Of a DNA stretch of 64,000 bases, positions 45,265 to 53,522 are shown in pieces; position 1 is the first letter of the stretch, and the number at the start of each line of letters is the position of its first letter. The notes under the pieces were generated by a model. The model saw only the letters and a program-made list of their open reading frames with translations. It made no database searches and was not told the origin of the DNA. The stretch is from an uncultured Clostridium sp. GTDB lineage: Bacteria; Bacillota; Clostridia; TANB77; CAG-508. The stretch covers positions 1-64,000 of the forward strand of contig URWN01000005.1 of NCBI GenBank assembly GCA_900551615.1. The letters are read 5' to 3'. Made by a program: the position numbers and the translations under genes.

Positions 45265-45960
45265 TTATACTCCCGCATAAATTCTATTATGGGAATTCCC
45301 AGACCCTTTGCTAAAAAAAGTTTTAATAAAATTATTAAAAAATATGATATCACCCATTTTTTCTGGATGCCATTGAACAGCAATAATATTTCCATTTTCT
45401 ATTGCCTCAATTGTTCCATCTTCAGCAATTGCAGATGCTATAAAATTATTTGCTAATTTTTTAATAGATTGTTTATGAAATGAATTTACTTCAATACATT
45501 CTTCTATATTGTATGTATTACTTAAAAAAGTTTGTTTTTTTATTTTTATTGTATGTAATGCATCTTTCAAATTATGATTTTCTATTTTTTGGTTTAAGCT
45601 ACCTCCAAAACAAACATTTATAGATTGAAGTCCTCCACAAATTCCTAAAATTGGTTTATTTGCACTTGAAAATAATTCAATTGCTGCTTTATCTAATTTA
45701 AATTCATCAATATCATAATTTTTTTCTGGAATGGGTTCTTCATTATAATAATGTGGTGGAATATCGATACAACTTCCTGTTACAATAAGTCCATCGCATA
45801 TCTCACATACTTTTTCTAAATTTTTATCTGAAACAATTGGAAATAATAATATATTTAACTTGTCAAATATATCTTTATAATGTTTAGTTAAATAATATCT
45901 GTAGTTAAAAGGTTCTTCTTCCTTTACATTTTCAAATCTCTCAATTATTGCTAATATCAT
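45265..45960 (-). CDS. Class I glutamine amidotransferase (peptidase C26, PuuD-like)
   Basis: 231 residues. Triad visible: Cys in LGICGGLQSINV, His in VQWHPEKM, with VNSFHKQSI preceding and the oxyanion region in VTGSCIDIPPHYY. The C26 branch hydrolyses gamma-glutamyl amides such as gamma-glutamyl-GABA. A closely similar paralogue lies at 47.6-48.3 kb. The C-terminal 13 residues (GSGNSHNRIYAGV) extend beyond the paralogue and are written in the sequence next to the recombinase element. It overlaps the HAD gene by 20 bp. Confidence 0.85.
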   Translation of the reverse strand: MILAIIERFENVKEEEPFNYRYYLTKHYKDIFDKLNILLFPIVSDKNLEKVCEICDGLIVTGSCIDIPPHYYNEEPIPEKNYDIDEFKLDKAAIELFSSANKPILGICGGLQSINVCFGGSLNQKIENHNLKDALHTIKIKKQTFLSNTYNIEECIEVNSFHKQSIKKLANNFIASAIAEDGTIEAIENGNIIAVQWHPEKMGDIIFFNNFIKTFFSKGSGNSHNRIYAGV

Positions 45961-46558
45961 TTTTATACTCCTTTATATTTCTAATTTTATAGTATATATC
46001 ATACCAACTATATGCTCTTGTTATATTATCAAATTCAAAATTTCTATTATATGGATAATCAAATATTATTATATTAGTTTTGCCAATTAATTTTCTTAAA
46101 TTATTTGGATCATCTTCAATCATAATATCTATACAATTATTTTGGCAATATTCCCCTTTGTTTTTTACATCAAAAACAATTTTATCATAATAAATATTAT
46201 TATCCTTTAACCATTTTTTTGTAATACTTTCTACTTCTTTCTTTAGAGAATTAGAAAACCATTCATCATTATTTCTTCTGGCTGTAATTATATATATTTC
46301 GTTACCTTCATTTTTAAGTTTTTTTATAACTTCAGCTGAGTGTTTCTTTGCTGGTAATGTAATAACTAAATCTTTTCTATATTTATTCCAAAATTTATGT
46401 GCTATATCTTCTCCCCATAAAAACATATCTGTAGTATCTATTACATTTATATTTTCTAATTTATATTTACCTAATTCATTGCAAAATTTAGTTCCATAAT
46501 CTATACAAAAATTATACTGTGAATTTAAAACACCATCAATATCTATTCCTATTTTCAT
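45941..46558 (-). CDS. HAD 5'-nucleotidase-like protein (YqfW/NT5C type)
   Basis: 205 residues similar to the N-terminal domain of the fusion at 18.8-20.2 kb: IGIDIDGVLNSQ with two motif I Asp, IITARRNNDEW near residue 93, and MIEDDPNNLRKL near 145, plus the ending RAYSWYDIYYKI. The family removes phosphate from (deoxy)nucleotides or related metabolites; several members remain uncharacterised. Here it is paired with a glutamine amidotransferase rather than a nucleoside hydrolase. A consensus promoter lies 32 bp upstream. Confidence 0.8.
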   Translation of the reverse strand: MKIGIDIDGVLNSQYNFCIDYGTKFCNELGKYKLENINVIDTTDMFLWGEDIAHKFWNKYRKDLVITLPAKKHSAEVIKKLKNEGNEIYIITARRNNDEWFSNSLKKEVESITKKWLKDNNIYYDKIVFDVKNKGEYCQNNCIDIMIEDDPNNLRKLIGKTNIIIFDYPYNRNFEFDNITRAYSWYDIYYKIRNIKEYKNDISNN

Positions 46559-46589
46559 TTATTCCTCCAAAAGTTATAATCTAATAAAA

Positions 46590-46618
46590 ATTATACTATA
46601 AAATAATAAAACTTTCAA
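46590..46618 (-). promoter_or_regulatory. Promoter of the HAD-amidotransferase operon
   Basis: Minus strand TTGAAA at 46618-46613, 17-bp spacer, TATAAT at 46595-46590. It is back to back with the ncRNA promoter on the plus strand, 8 bp apart. Confidence 0.8.
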
Positions 46619-46626
46619 TACTCTCA

Positions 46627-46655
46627 TTGAAATTTAATAATAATTCATATATAAT
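46627..46655 (+). promoter_or_regulatory. Promoter of the candidate ncRNA
   Basis: TTGAAA at 46627-46632, 17-bp spacer, TATAAT at 46650-46655. There is no open reading frame in the following 170 bp. Confidence 0.78.
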
Positions 46656-46661
46656 ATTTTT

Positions 46662-46819
46662 AGAAAGAGGGCGTTATGGTTCGTAAGCTGTTGCTTAACC
46701 GCTCCATAATGCGTTTTCGCCAAACTTCTTGAAAGTATTGCAACAAGTTAGTTTAAAGGAAATGAAAAGGTGAATATCATTTCACAAAATATAAGTCGAT
46801 TTAGTCGGCTTATTTTTTG
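46662..46819 (+). ncRNA. Candidate structured non-coding RNA
   Basis: About 158 nt between a consensus promoter and an intrinsic terminator. The 5' domain (about 46668-46725) folds as GGCG...CGCC closing TTATGG...CCATAA around TAAGC-TGTT-GCTTA. A second hairpin pairs ACTT-C-TTG with CAA-C-AAGT (about 46725-46750), and a third pairs GAAATG with CATTTC (about 46759-46783). The terminator is AAGTCGA-TTTAG-TCGGCTT (46793-46811) with six T residues. It contains no convincing coding sequence. I do not recognise the RNA family; it is neither tRNA, tmRNA, 6S, SRP nor a riboswitch known to me. Confidence 0.6.
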
Positions 46820-46837
46820 CTTTTTAGAAATAAAATT

Positions 46838-46924
46838 ATGGAAATGGAAAAAGAAGAACAAAATCAAGTTACATTGTATTTATTTAATTCTATAAATTCT
46901 AAAGTTTGCCAAGATAATACTTAG
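46838..46924 (+). CDS. Possible 28-codon remnant ORF
   Basis: An ATG at 46838 opens 28 codons (MEMEKEEQNQVTLYLFNSIN and on) with no clear ribosome binding site. It lies right after the ncRNA terminator and looks like the truncated end of a former gene. Low support. Confidence 0.2.
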   Translation: MEMEKEEQNQVTLYLFNSINSKVCQDNT

Positions 46925-46945
46925 ATTCAATATCTAAAAGAGTAA

Positions 46946-46974
46946 AATCGGTGCAGTTATAAACTACACCGATT
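46946..46974 (-). terminator. Terminator of the frameshifted gene at 47 kb
   Basis: AATCGGTGCAGT (46946-46957) pairs with ACTACACCGATT (46963-46974) with one mismatch; the minus strand continues TTTTACTCTTTT. Just below the stop at 46982. Confidence 0.8.
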
Positions 46975-46981
46975 GCTCGTA

Positions 46982-47412
46982 TCACATTTTTGCTCCGTAC
47001 AATCTCACGGTTGAAACATGATAGCCATTGTCGAACGCAATAGATGTGAAACTGTCTTTGTGAAAATCATCCGCAGTTTGAGGTTTTTCAATGATTTCAA
47101 ATGCTTTGACAAAATAAAGATTATGTTCATTAATTTGGGAAAGAACTTCACTGACACTTGGTTTAAAAAATCCATAGTATGAGTAGCTGTGCAAACAAAA
47201 TCTCGACCTTCCAAAACCTCAAGCTCGTCTTTACCCACTTCTTCTCTCACATCTTCTTCATAATTCCACAGATAGCTGATGTCACTAAGTTCTTCGAGAG
47301 TATATTCTCGAAAATAGTGCAATTTGCCATTCACCGTGATAACTGGCTTAATCTGTTTGTACCGTTTCATCATCTCCTCATCAGAGATTTTAGGAATTGA
47401 TACTTCAAACAT
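46982..47412 (-). pseudogene. Unknown protein gene with a frameshift, foreign-looking
   Basis: Two frames, 47412-47005 and 47194-46982, read as one protein of about 142 residues if one base is added near 47187, joining RDFVCTA to SYYGFFKPS. N-terminal FEVSIPKISDEEMMKRYKQI and C-terminal SFTSIAFDNGYHVSTVRL are well-formed protein, but I do not recognise the family; it resembles short cargo proteins of plasmids and conjugative elements. The gene is visibly richer in GC than its neighbours, suggesting transfer. It has its own leader with paired elements and its own terminator. Confidence 0.6.
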
Positions 47413-47434
47413 TGTGATTACCTCCTTAAATTTT

Positions 47435-47479
47435 CTTGGAGATTAGAAACCTCCAAGTTGTTGACTTATTGGTTTCTAA
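47435..47479 (-). promoter_or_regulatory. Leader RNA with competing pairings
   Basis: In the leader of the gene starting at 47412, CTTGGAG and CTCCAAG (47457-47451 and 47441-47435) form a hairpin. Its loop, GGTTTCTAA (47451-47443), is perfectly complementary over 9 bases to TTAGAAACC at 47479-47471. This permits a pseudoknot or two exclusive folds just upstream of AAGGAGG. Confidence 0.5.
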
Positions 47480-47617
47480 AACAATACTGACATTTATATA
47501 TTATCATAATTTACATAAATTTTCAACTTTTCTGAAAATTTTTTGAAACTTACTAAAAAATATGTTATAAAAGTATTGATAAATTAAGTTTGTAAGTTGT
47601 TATTTATATAAAATTTT

Positions 47618-48289
47618 CTATTTTTTACTTATATATTCATTAATAAATTTTTCAAAAAAATTTAAATCGTTCATTATTTCCGGATGCCACTGAACTCCAA
47701 TCAGATTACCTTTTTCGATTCCTTCAATATATCCATCAGAACTAACGGCTGATACAGAAAAATTTGGAGCTAAATCTTTAATTGCTTGATGGTGATAAGA
47801 ATTAACAGTTATACTTTCCCTATTATAAACTTTATATAAAAAAGAGTTTTTTTCAATTCTTACTGTATGCATTGTATTTGTGCTTGTTTTTTCAGTGAGA
47901 TAGTGATTTGGAATATTTTGGTATAATGTTCCTCCAAAAATAACATTTAGTTCCTGAATACCTGCACAAATACCTAGTATTGGTTTTTCTACTTTACTAA
48001 ATAAGGTAACAGCTTTTTTTACTAATGGAAATTCATCAATCTTATATTCAATATTAGAATCAGGTTGTTCTCCATAATAAGCAGGATATATATTATTTGG
48101 ACCACCTGTTATCAATAATGCATCACAATAATCAACGATTTGTTCCATATTATTTTCAGACAGTATAGGAATTAACAATATTCCAAGTTTCATTAAACAC
48201 TCAATATAATAGTTCTTTATAAATATTTCTTTTCTTAAATTATTATTTGTTTCATAATATCTACTTCTAGCAATAATAGCCATTTTCAT
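47618..48289 (-). CDS. Class I glutamine amidotransferase (peptidase C26, PuuD-like)
   Basis: 223 residues. Nucleophile in LGICAGIQELNVIFGG, His in VQWHPEIMND, with NSYHHQAIKDLA and TGGPNNIYPAYYG earlier. Strong resemblance throughout to the 45.3-46.0 kb protein, so the two are paralogues. The pair now flanks a 1.6-kb stretch containing the HAD gene, ncRNA and a decayed gene. It ends cleanly at ISKK without the tail seen in the other copy. It probably hydrolyses a gamma-glutamyl amide. Confidence 0.85.
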   Translation of the reverse strand: MKMAIIARSRYYETNNNLRKEIFIKNYYIECLMKLGILLIPILSENNMEQIVDYCDALLITGGPNNIYPAYYGEQPDSNIEYKIDEFPLVKKAVTLFSKVEKPILGICAGIQELNVIFGGTLYQNIPNHYLTEKTSTNTMHTVRIEKNSFLYKVYNRESITVNSYHHQAIKDLAPNFSVSAVSSDGYIEGIEKGNLIGVQWHPEIMNDLNFFEKFINEYISKK

Positions 48290-48438
48290 AGCATTTTCCC
48301 CCTTGTTTTTATATTTTAATAATTCATTTTATAATTTCTTAAATAACTTTATTGTTAAACATAATATAAGGTATTATAAATCCTAAAATCATAAATGCTA
48401 TAGAAGATAGTAATAATATACTAAAATAATTAGTATTA

Positions 48439-49827
48439 TTACATTTGCATATTTTTTAATCTTATCAACTCTTCCTTTGCCTCAACTAATTCATCAGAAA
48501 CATCCTCTAATAATTCAACAGCCATATTAATATCCTGTTTTACACCAATTTCCAAATTTCCACATTCATAAAAATACTTAGCCAAATTATATTTAGACCA
48601 AGGGCACAAAATAAATTTAGGACTTTCACTTGATACAGTATAATACTCAAATGCCTTCTTTAAATCCTTTTTACCTACAACACCCTTCCTATAAAAATCC
48701 CCTATTTTATTTGCAGCCCAACTTTCACCTGAATCAGCTGAAACAAGATAATAGTCAAATGCCTTTTTATAATCCTTTTCATCTTCACATATCTTACCTA
48801 AATTATTATAAGCATAAATATTTCCCAAAGATTTAGCCTTTTTAAACATTTCAATAGCCTTATCCCTATTCTTTTTAATATGTGGCATATTACCATTTAA
48901 TATAATTAATCCAAAGCTATTAAATGCATTAGAACATTTAAGTTTTCTCGCTTTATTAAAATACTTGAAAGCTAAATATAAATCTCTTTTTGATTTATTT
49001 CCAATATATCCTTCATAATATAAATATCCTATTGCCCAATTAGCTACAGGATGATTATGTTCGGCAGCAATTTTATAATATTTATATGCTTCTTCATATC
49101 TTTTTTTACCTGTAATTATTCCATAAAATTCCATTGATGCAATTTCAAAACAAGCAAAAGGATTATCTTTTTTTGCTAATTCTTTAATACCTCTTATTGA
49201 CAAAATTCCTGAATTTAATTGAATATCAATAAATTCTTGAATATCATTAAAAGAAATATTTGTATCATATATACTTTTTTCAACAATATCATTTAACTGC
49301 TCATTAATATATATTGGTTGTTTTTTATCTAATATGACATAAAATAAAACTTGAGCCATAAAATCATATAAATTATTTTCTTCTAAATTTTTATACAATT
49401 CGTTTGATAATCTTATACTTACATCTGAATCATTTTTACTTATATTATATAGTCTATTACATATATGTTTCAATTTGAAATTTTCATTTATCTGATCAAT
49501 AGTAATATTATCAGCCTTAATTTCTTTACCTTCAATTAATTCTAATATTTTTCCAACAGCTGCGGTTAAAACATTTTTATCTTGCTCAAATATGTTTTCA
49601 ATTTCTTTAAAATAACTTCTATATTTAGGGTTTATTGCTCTAAAACCTGTACAATAATTATTAACAGTACTATCTGCGATATTATACGTATTAAATATTA
49701 TTGCAAATAAATCAGATTGCAAAAACATATTAGTGTTATTTGCTTCTTCCTTTATAATCCTAAATACATTTCCTAAAGAAAGATAATTATCATTTATATT
49801 TAATCTTATAAATTTTCTTTGTAACAT
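48439..49827 (-). CDS. Sel1-like repeat protein
   Basis: About 462 residues. The C-terminal half contains at least five Sel1-type helical repeats: YKIAAEHNHPVANWAIGYLY, YFNKARKLKCSNAFNSFGLI, MFKKAKSLGNIYAYNNLGKI, YYLVSADSGESWAANKIGDF and YYTVSSESPKFILCPWSKY. The N-terminal 200 residues are helical and unassigned. These repeats form protein-binding scaffolds. The ATG at 49827 is chosen for AAGGAG at good spacing. The gene is divergent from the hydrolase-MurF-Ddl operon across 150 bp; partner unknown. Confidence 0.85.
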   Translation of the reverse strand: MLQRKFIRLNINDNYLSLGNVFRIIKEEANNTNMFLQSDLFAIIFNTYNIADSTVNNYCTGFRAINPKYRSYFKEIENIFEQDKNVLTAAVGKILELIEGKEIKADNITIDQINENFKLKHICNRLYNISKNDSDVSIRLSNELYKNLEENNLYDFMAQVLFYVILDKKQPIYINEQLNDIVEKSIYDTNISFNDIQEFIDIQLNSGILSIRGIKELAKKDNPFACFEIASMEFYGIITGKKRYEEAYKYYKIAAEHNHPVANWAIGYLYYEGYIGNKSKRDLYLAFKYFNKARKLKCSNAFNSFGLIILNGNMPHIKKNRDKAIEMFKKAKSLGNIYAYNNLGKICEDEKDYKKAFDYYLVSADSGESWAANKIGDFYRKGVVGKKDLKKAFEYYTVSSESPKFILCPWSKYNLAKYFYECGNLEIGVKQDINMAVELLEDVSDELVEAKEELIRLKNMQM

Positions 49828-49882
49828 AAAAATCACTCCTTAATAATTATACTACCAAAAGAACTTTCAGTCAATTTTATTT

Positions 49883-49943
49883 GTGAATTTGACGTGAATT
49901 ATGTTTTTTTGTGTGAATTTATGTGAGTTGTTTTTTATATAAT
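49883..49943 (+). promoter_or_regulatory. Promoter with tandem GTGAATT repeats, hydrolase-MurF-Ddl operon
   Basis: GTGAATT occurs at 49883-49889, 49894-49900 and 49913-49919, and GTGAGTT at 49923-49929: steps of 11, 19 and 10 bp. TATAAT is at 49938-49943 and the last repeats cover the -35 position. This layout fits an OmpR-type activator. Transcription would start near 49950. Confidence 0.55.
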
Positions 49944-49979
49944 AAAAATATAAAATGTTATAGAAAAAATTTTAGGAGT

Positions 49980-50762
49980 GTGATTTCAATAAAAACAATT
50001 ATAAATAATTTAAATATAAACTACATAAAAAAAGGAAATGGAAAAGCTGTTTTGATTCTTCCTGGTTGGGGTACAAATATTAATACTTACATGCCAATTA
50101 TCAACTCTCTTTCTACCTACCACACTGTATATTGTTTAGATATGCCTGGTTTTGGAGAATCTGAAGAACCTAATACTAGCTGGAATTTGGATGATTATGT
50201 AACATTTGTTATTGATTTTATAAAAAGTCAAAATATAAATGAACTATCTTTAATAGGGCATTCTAACGGTGGAAGAATTATAATAAAACTTATGAATGAA
50301 AAAAATTTAAGTTTTAAAGTAAACAAAATAATTTTAATTGGAAGTGCTGGAATAGTTCATGAAAAAACTTTATATCAAAATTCAAAAGTGAAATTAGCCA
50401 AAATTGGTAAAAATATTTTAGAGTTAAAACCTATCAAAAAAATTTTTCCAAATTTAATTACGAAATTAAAAAATAATTTTGGTTCAGAAGATTACAAAAA
50501 TGCAAGTCCAATAATGAAAGAAACTTTAGTACAGTTAATAAATTATGATTTACGAGAATTTTTACCAAATATAAATGTCCCTACTCTATTAATATGGGGT
50601 TCTAATGATACAGCCACACCTATATCTGATGGAGAACTTATGGAAAAGCTTATACCAGATGCAGGCCTAATAAGAATAGAAAATTGTTCTCATTATGTAT
50701 TTTTAGAACAACCTGGATACGTAAATAAAATAATAAATACATTTCTTGATGGAGGTAACTAA
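49980..50762 (+). CDS. Alpha/beta hydrolase
   Basis: About 260 residues. The fold shows LILPGWGTN (oxyanion loop), the nucleophile elbow GHSNGG (Ser near residue 87 from the GTG), acid Asp in LLIWGSNDTATP and His in NCSHYVFLEQP. The frame is open from a GTG at 49923, but that lies upstream of the predicted transcription start. AGGAG at 49974-49978 is one base before GTG 49980 and ten bases before ATA 49989, which begins the sequence KTIINNLNINY expected at the N-terminus of such proteins. The start is therefore unsettled. The stop overlaps the next start (TAATG). Its role beside MurF and Ddl is unknown. Confidence 0.85.
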   Translation: MISIKTIINNLNINYIKKGNGKAVLILPGWGTNINTYMPIINSLSTYHTVYCLDMPGFGESEEPNTSWNLDDYVTFVIDFIKSQNINELSLIGHSNGGRIIIKLMNEKNLSFKVNKIILIGSAGIVHEKTLYQNSKVKLAKIGKNILELKPIKKIFPNLITKLKNNFGSEDYKNASPIMKETLVQLINYDLREFLPNINVPTLLIWGSNDTATPISDGELMEKLIPDAGLIRIENCSHYVFLEQPGYVNKIINTFLDGGN

Positions 50763-52309
50763 TGGAACAAATTATTATTACAGAATATATAATAAATTTA
50801 GTTGTTTTGCTAGTATTTCATATGCATATGTTTCAACTAAATTCCTATTTCTTTAAAAAGCAATTGCATTGGATAAAAAATAATTATAAAAAGATTGTCT
50901 TGCAAATTTTATTAATAGCATTTCCAACACTGCTATTAACATTTAATAATGTTACAACTTCTATAATCGCTATAATATTTTTAGCTTTATCGATTTTTTA
51001 TAATATACCTAAAAAGAAAGCAAAAATTCCTTTTAAATTTACAAACAGAGTTAAAAGAATGTTTATAACAGAAATATTATTGATTTTGCTTATATTTATA
51101 ACTGCAAATAGTACAAATCTAATTTTTATAAAACTTTGCATTTTAAATATCTTATCCCCTATCATAGCTCTTATAGCAAATTTTATAAATTCTCCTATTG
51201 AACTATTAGGAAAAAGATACTATATCAATCAAGCAAAAAAAATATTAAAAGATATGCCTAATTTATTAGTCATCGGTGTTACAGGAAGTTATGGAAAAAC
51301 AAGTGTTAAAAATTTTTTAGCAAATACTTTATCTTCCAAATATGAAGTATTGGTAACTCCAAAAAATTATAATACCACTATGGGTGTTGTAAAAACAATA
51401 AGAGAAAATTTAAAACCATTTCATCAAATTTTTATATGTGAAATGGGAGCTACACATATTGGTGATATAAAAGAAATTTGCGATATAGTAGAACCTAAAA
51501 TTGGAATTATTACAGCAATAGGTCCTCAACATTTAGAAAGTTTTAAATCTATTGATAATATAATAAAAACAAAATTTGAGTTAATGGATAGTGTTACAAA
51601 AAATAATGGTATTACATTTTTGAATTATAATAATAAATATATTGCAAAACAAGATTTAAATAAAAATATTTTAACATATGGTGTTGATAATAAAAATTTA
51701 GACTATAACAGTTTTAATTTAACCTCATCTTCTAGAGGACTTTCATTTACATTATCATCTAATAAATCAAAAGAAAAATTGGAATTTAAAACAAAACTTA
51801 TCGGAAAACACAATGTTATAAATCTAACTGGTGCAATAGGTGTTTCAAATTATTTAGGTATTCCATTAAATAAAATTGTAAACTCTGTACGAGAAATTAA
51901 AAACGTAGAACATAGATTAGAATTAATCCCTCATGGAAACTTAAATATAATTGATGATTCTTATAATTCTAACCCTATAAGCTCTAAATCAGCATTAGAT
52001 ACTTTGGCAGAATTTGAAGGAACAAAAATAATCGTTACTCCTGGATTAATAGAACTAGGTAAAGATGAAGAAAAATATAATTTTGAACTTGGTAAATACA
52101 TGGTAAATATATGTGATTATATATTTTTAGTAAATAGTAAATCATCAAAATATATTTTAGAAGGTATTAATTCTATGAATTTTAATGAAGATAAAATCTT
52201 TATTGTAAATACCTCTCAAGAAGCTATGCAACATATATCTCAATTAACTATTAATAATAAGGTAACTGTTTTGCTAGAAAATGATTTACCTGATAATTAT
52301 AATATATAG
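50762..52309 (+). CDS. Membrane-anchored MurF-like Mur ligase
   Basis: 515 residues. Residues 1-145 contain about five hydrophobic helices. The Mur ligase follows: ATP loop GVTGSYGKTSVKN near 178, KNYNTTMGVVKT near 203, EMGATHIGDI near 227, AIGPQHLESF near 255, and the C-terminal DDSYNSNPISSKSAL typical of MurF. MurF adds D-Ala-D-Ala to UDP-MurNAc-tripeptide. The Ddl gene downstream and the hydrolase upstream suggest a dedicated precursor-assembly unit. A cytoplasmic standard MurF would lack the helices, so this is a variant and the exact substrate is inferred. Confidence 0.85.
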   Translation: MEQIIITEYIINLVVLLVFHMHMFQLNSYFFKKQLHWIKNNYKKIVLQILLIAFPTLLLTFNNVTTSIIAIIFLALSIFYNIPKKKAKIPFKFTNRVKRMFITEILLILLIFITANSTNLIFIKLCILNILSPIIALIANFINSPIELLGKRYYINQAKKILKDMPNLLVIGVTGSYGKTSVKNFLANTLSSKYEVLVTPKNYNTTMGVVKTIRENLKPFHQIFICEMGATHIGDIKEICDIVEPKIGIITAIGPQHLESFKSIDNIIKTKFELMDSVTKNNGITFLNYNNKYIAKQDLNKNILTYGVDNKNLDYNSFNLTSSSRGLSFTLSSNKSKEKLEFKTKLIGKHNVINLTGAIGVSNYLGIPLNKIVNSVREIKNVEHRLELIPHGNLNIIDDSYNSNPISSKSALDTLAEFEGTKIIVTPGLIELGKDEEKYNFELGKYMVNICDYIFLVNSKSSKYILEGINSMNFNEDKIFIVNTSQEAMQHISQLTINNKVTVLLENDLPDNYNI

Positions 52310-52325
52310 AAAGGATTTGATAATT

Positions 52326-53522
52326 ATGAAAACTAAAATTGGTGTATTTTTTGGAGGAAAAAGCGTAGAACATGAAGTGTCTATAATAACAGCACTTCAA
52401 GCTATTGAAAATATTGATAAAAATAAATATGATATTGTTCCTATATACATATCAAAAGAAAATAAAATGTATTGTGGTAATTTTATAGGCGATATAAATC
52501 AATATAAAAATATTGATAATTTGCTTCATATTAGTTCACAAGTCACTTTAGCCCAAAGAGGTAATAAAGTTATTTTGTTAAAATGTAATAAAAAATTCTA
52601 TGAAAGTAGTGTTTATGATTATATTGATATTGCCTTCCCTATCGTTCATGGAACAAATGTTGAAGATGGAACTTTACAAGGATATTTAAAAATGTTTAAT
52701 ATTCCTTACGTTGGAAGTGATGTTATTTCTTCTGCTTGTGGAATGGACAAATATGTATGCAAATGTATATTAAAAGATAATGATATTCCTATCTTAAATT
52801 GCAAATGTTTTACTTTAAAAGATTATAATGAAAGTGCAGAAAATATTATTGATTCAGTTGAAAAAGAATTTGCTTATCCTGTTATTGTAAAACCTGTTAA
52901 TTTAGGTTCTAGTGTAGGAATACAAATTGCGAAAAATAAAGAAGAATTGATTGATTCTCTAGAAGATGCATTTTCATATTCAAGAAAAATACTTGTTGAA
53001 AAGGCAATTAAGAATCTAAAAGAAGTTAACTGCTCTGTAGTTGGAGATTATGAATCTGCAGAAGCTTCAGAATGTGAAGAACCTATAAAAACTGATGAAA
53101 TTTTAAGTTTTAATGATAAATATATATCTGGAAATAAAAAATTAGGTGGAACAAAATCAATGAATGCTGGAGTATTAAAACTACCTGCTGATATCAGCCC
53201 AGATGTAAAGCAAACGATTCAAAAACTTAGTATTAAAACTTTCAAAGTTTTAGGTTGTTCAGGTGTTATTCGTATAGATTTTATGATAGATAAAGATACT
53301 AACGCAATATATGTTAATGAAGTAAATACAATACCTGGCTCCCTATCATTTCATTTATGGAAAGCTGCTAATTTAAATTATACAGATTTACTTGATAAAC
53401 TTATTGATTTAAGTTTAAAGAGAAATCGTGAAGAAAAGAATTTAACTTTTTCTTTCGACAGCAATATTTTATCAGGAGTTTCACTAAATGGATTAAAGGG
53501 TACAAAAGGTATGAAAATCTAA
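52326..53522 (+). CDS. ddl: D-alanine-D-alanine ligase family protein
   Basis: 398 residues from the ATG at 52326 (AGAAAGGA upstream). ATP-grasp motifs: VFFGGKSVEHEVSI at the start, PIVHGTNVEDGTLQG, SACGMDKYVCK, VKPVNLGSSVGI, and metal-binding IRIDFMIDKDTNAIYVNEVN. The family joins two D-Ala residues, or D-Ala to D-Ser/D-Lac in resistance ligases. The specificity loop cannot be decided by eye. The C-terminal stretch SNILSGVSLNGLKGTKGMKI extends past the standard end. It is the last gene of the three-gene operon, followed by a terminator. Confidence 0.9.
   Translation: MKTKIGVFFGGKSVEHEVSIITALQAIENIDKNKYDIVPIYISKENKMYCGNFIGDINQYKNIDNLLHISSQVTLAQRGNKVILLKCNKKFYESSVYDYIDIAFPIVHGTNVEDGTLQGYLKMFNIPYVGSDVISSACGMDKYVCKCILKDNDIPILNCKCFTLKDYNESAENIIDSVEKEFAYPVIVKPVNLGSSVGIQIAKNKEELIDSLEDAFSYSRKILVEKAIKNLKEVNCSVVGDYESAEASECEEPIKTDEILSFNDKYISGNKKLGGTKSMNAGVLKLPADISPDVKQTIQKLSIKTFKVLGCSGVIRIDFMIDKDTNAIYVNEVNTIPGSLSFHLWKAANLNYTDLLDKLIDLSLKRNREEKNLTFSFDSNILSGVSLNGLKGTKGMKI

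Noticed and set aside
46662..46819. Known RNA classes (6S, SRP, tmRNA, c-di-GMP or fluoride riboswitch) for the ncRNA candidate
   Set aside because: The conserved cores of these classes are absent, and no downstream gene is in riboswitch position.
49923..49979. GTG at 49923 as start of the alpha/beta hydrolase
   Set aside because: It lies upstream of the TATAAT box at 49938 and inside the repeat array, and homology begins only after the AGGAG at 49974.
52281..52325. Earlier start for the D-Ala-D-Ala ligase
   Set aside because: It would lie within the end of the MurF gene without a binding site; ATG 52326 has AGAAAGGA and the family N-terminus.
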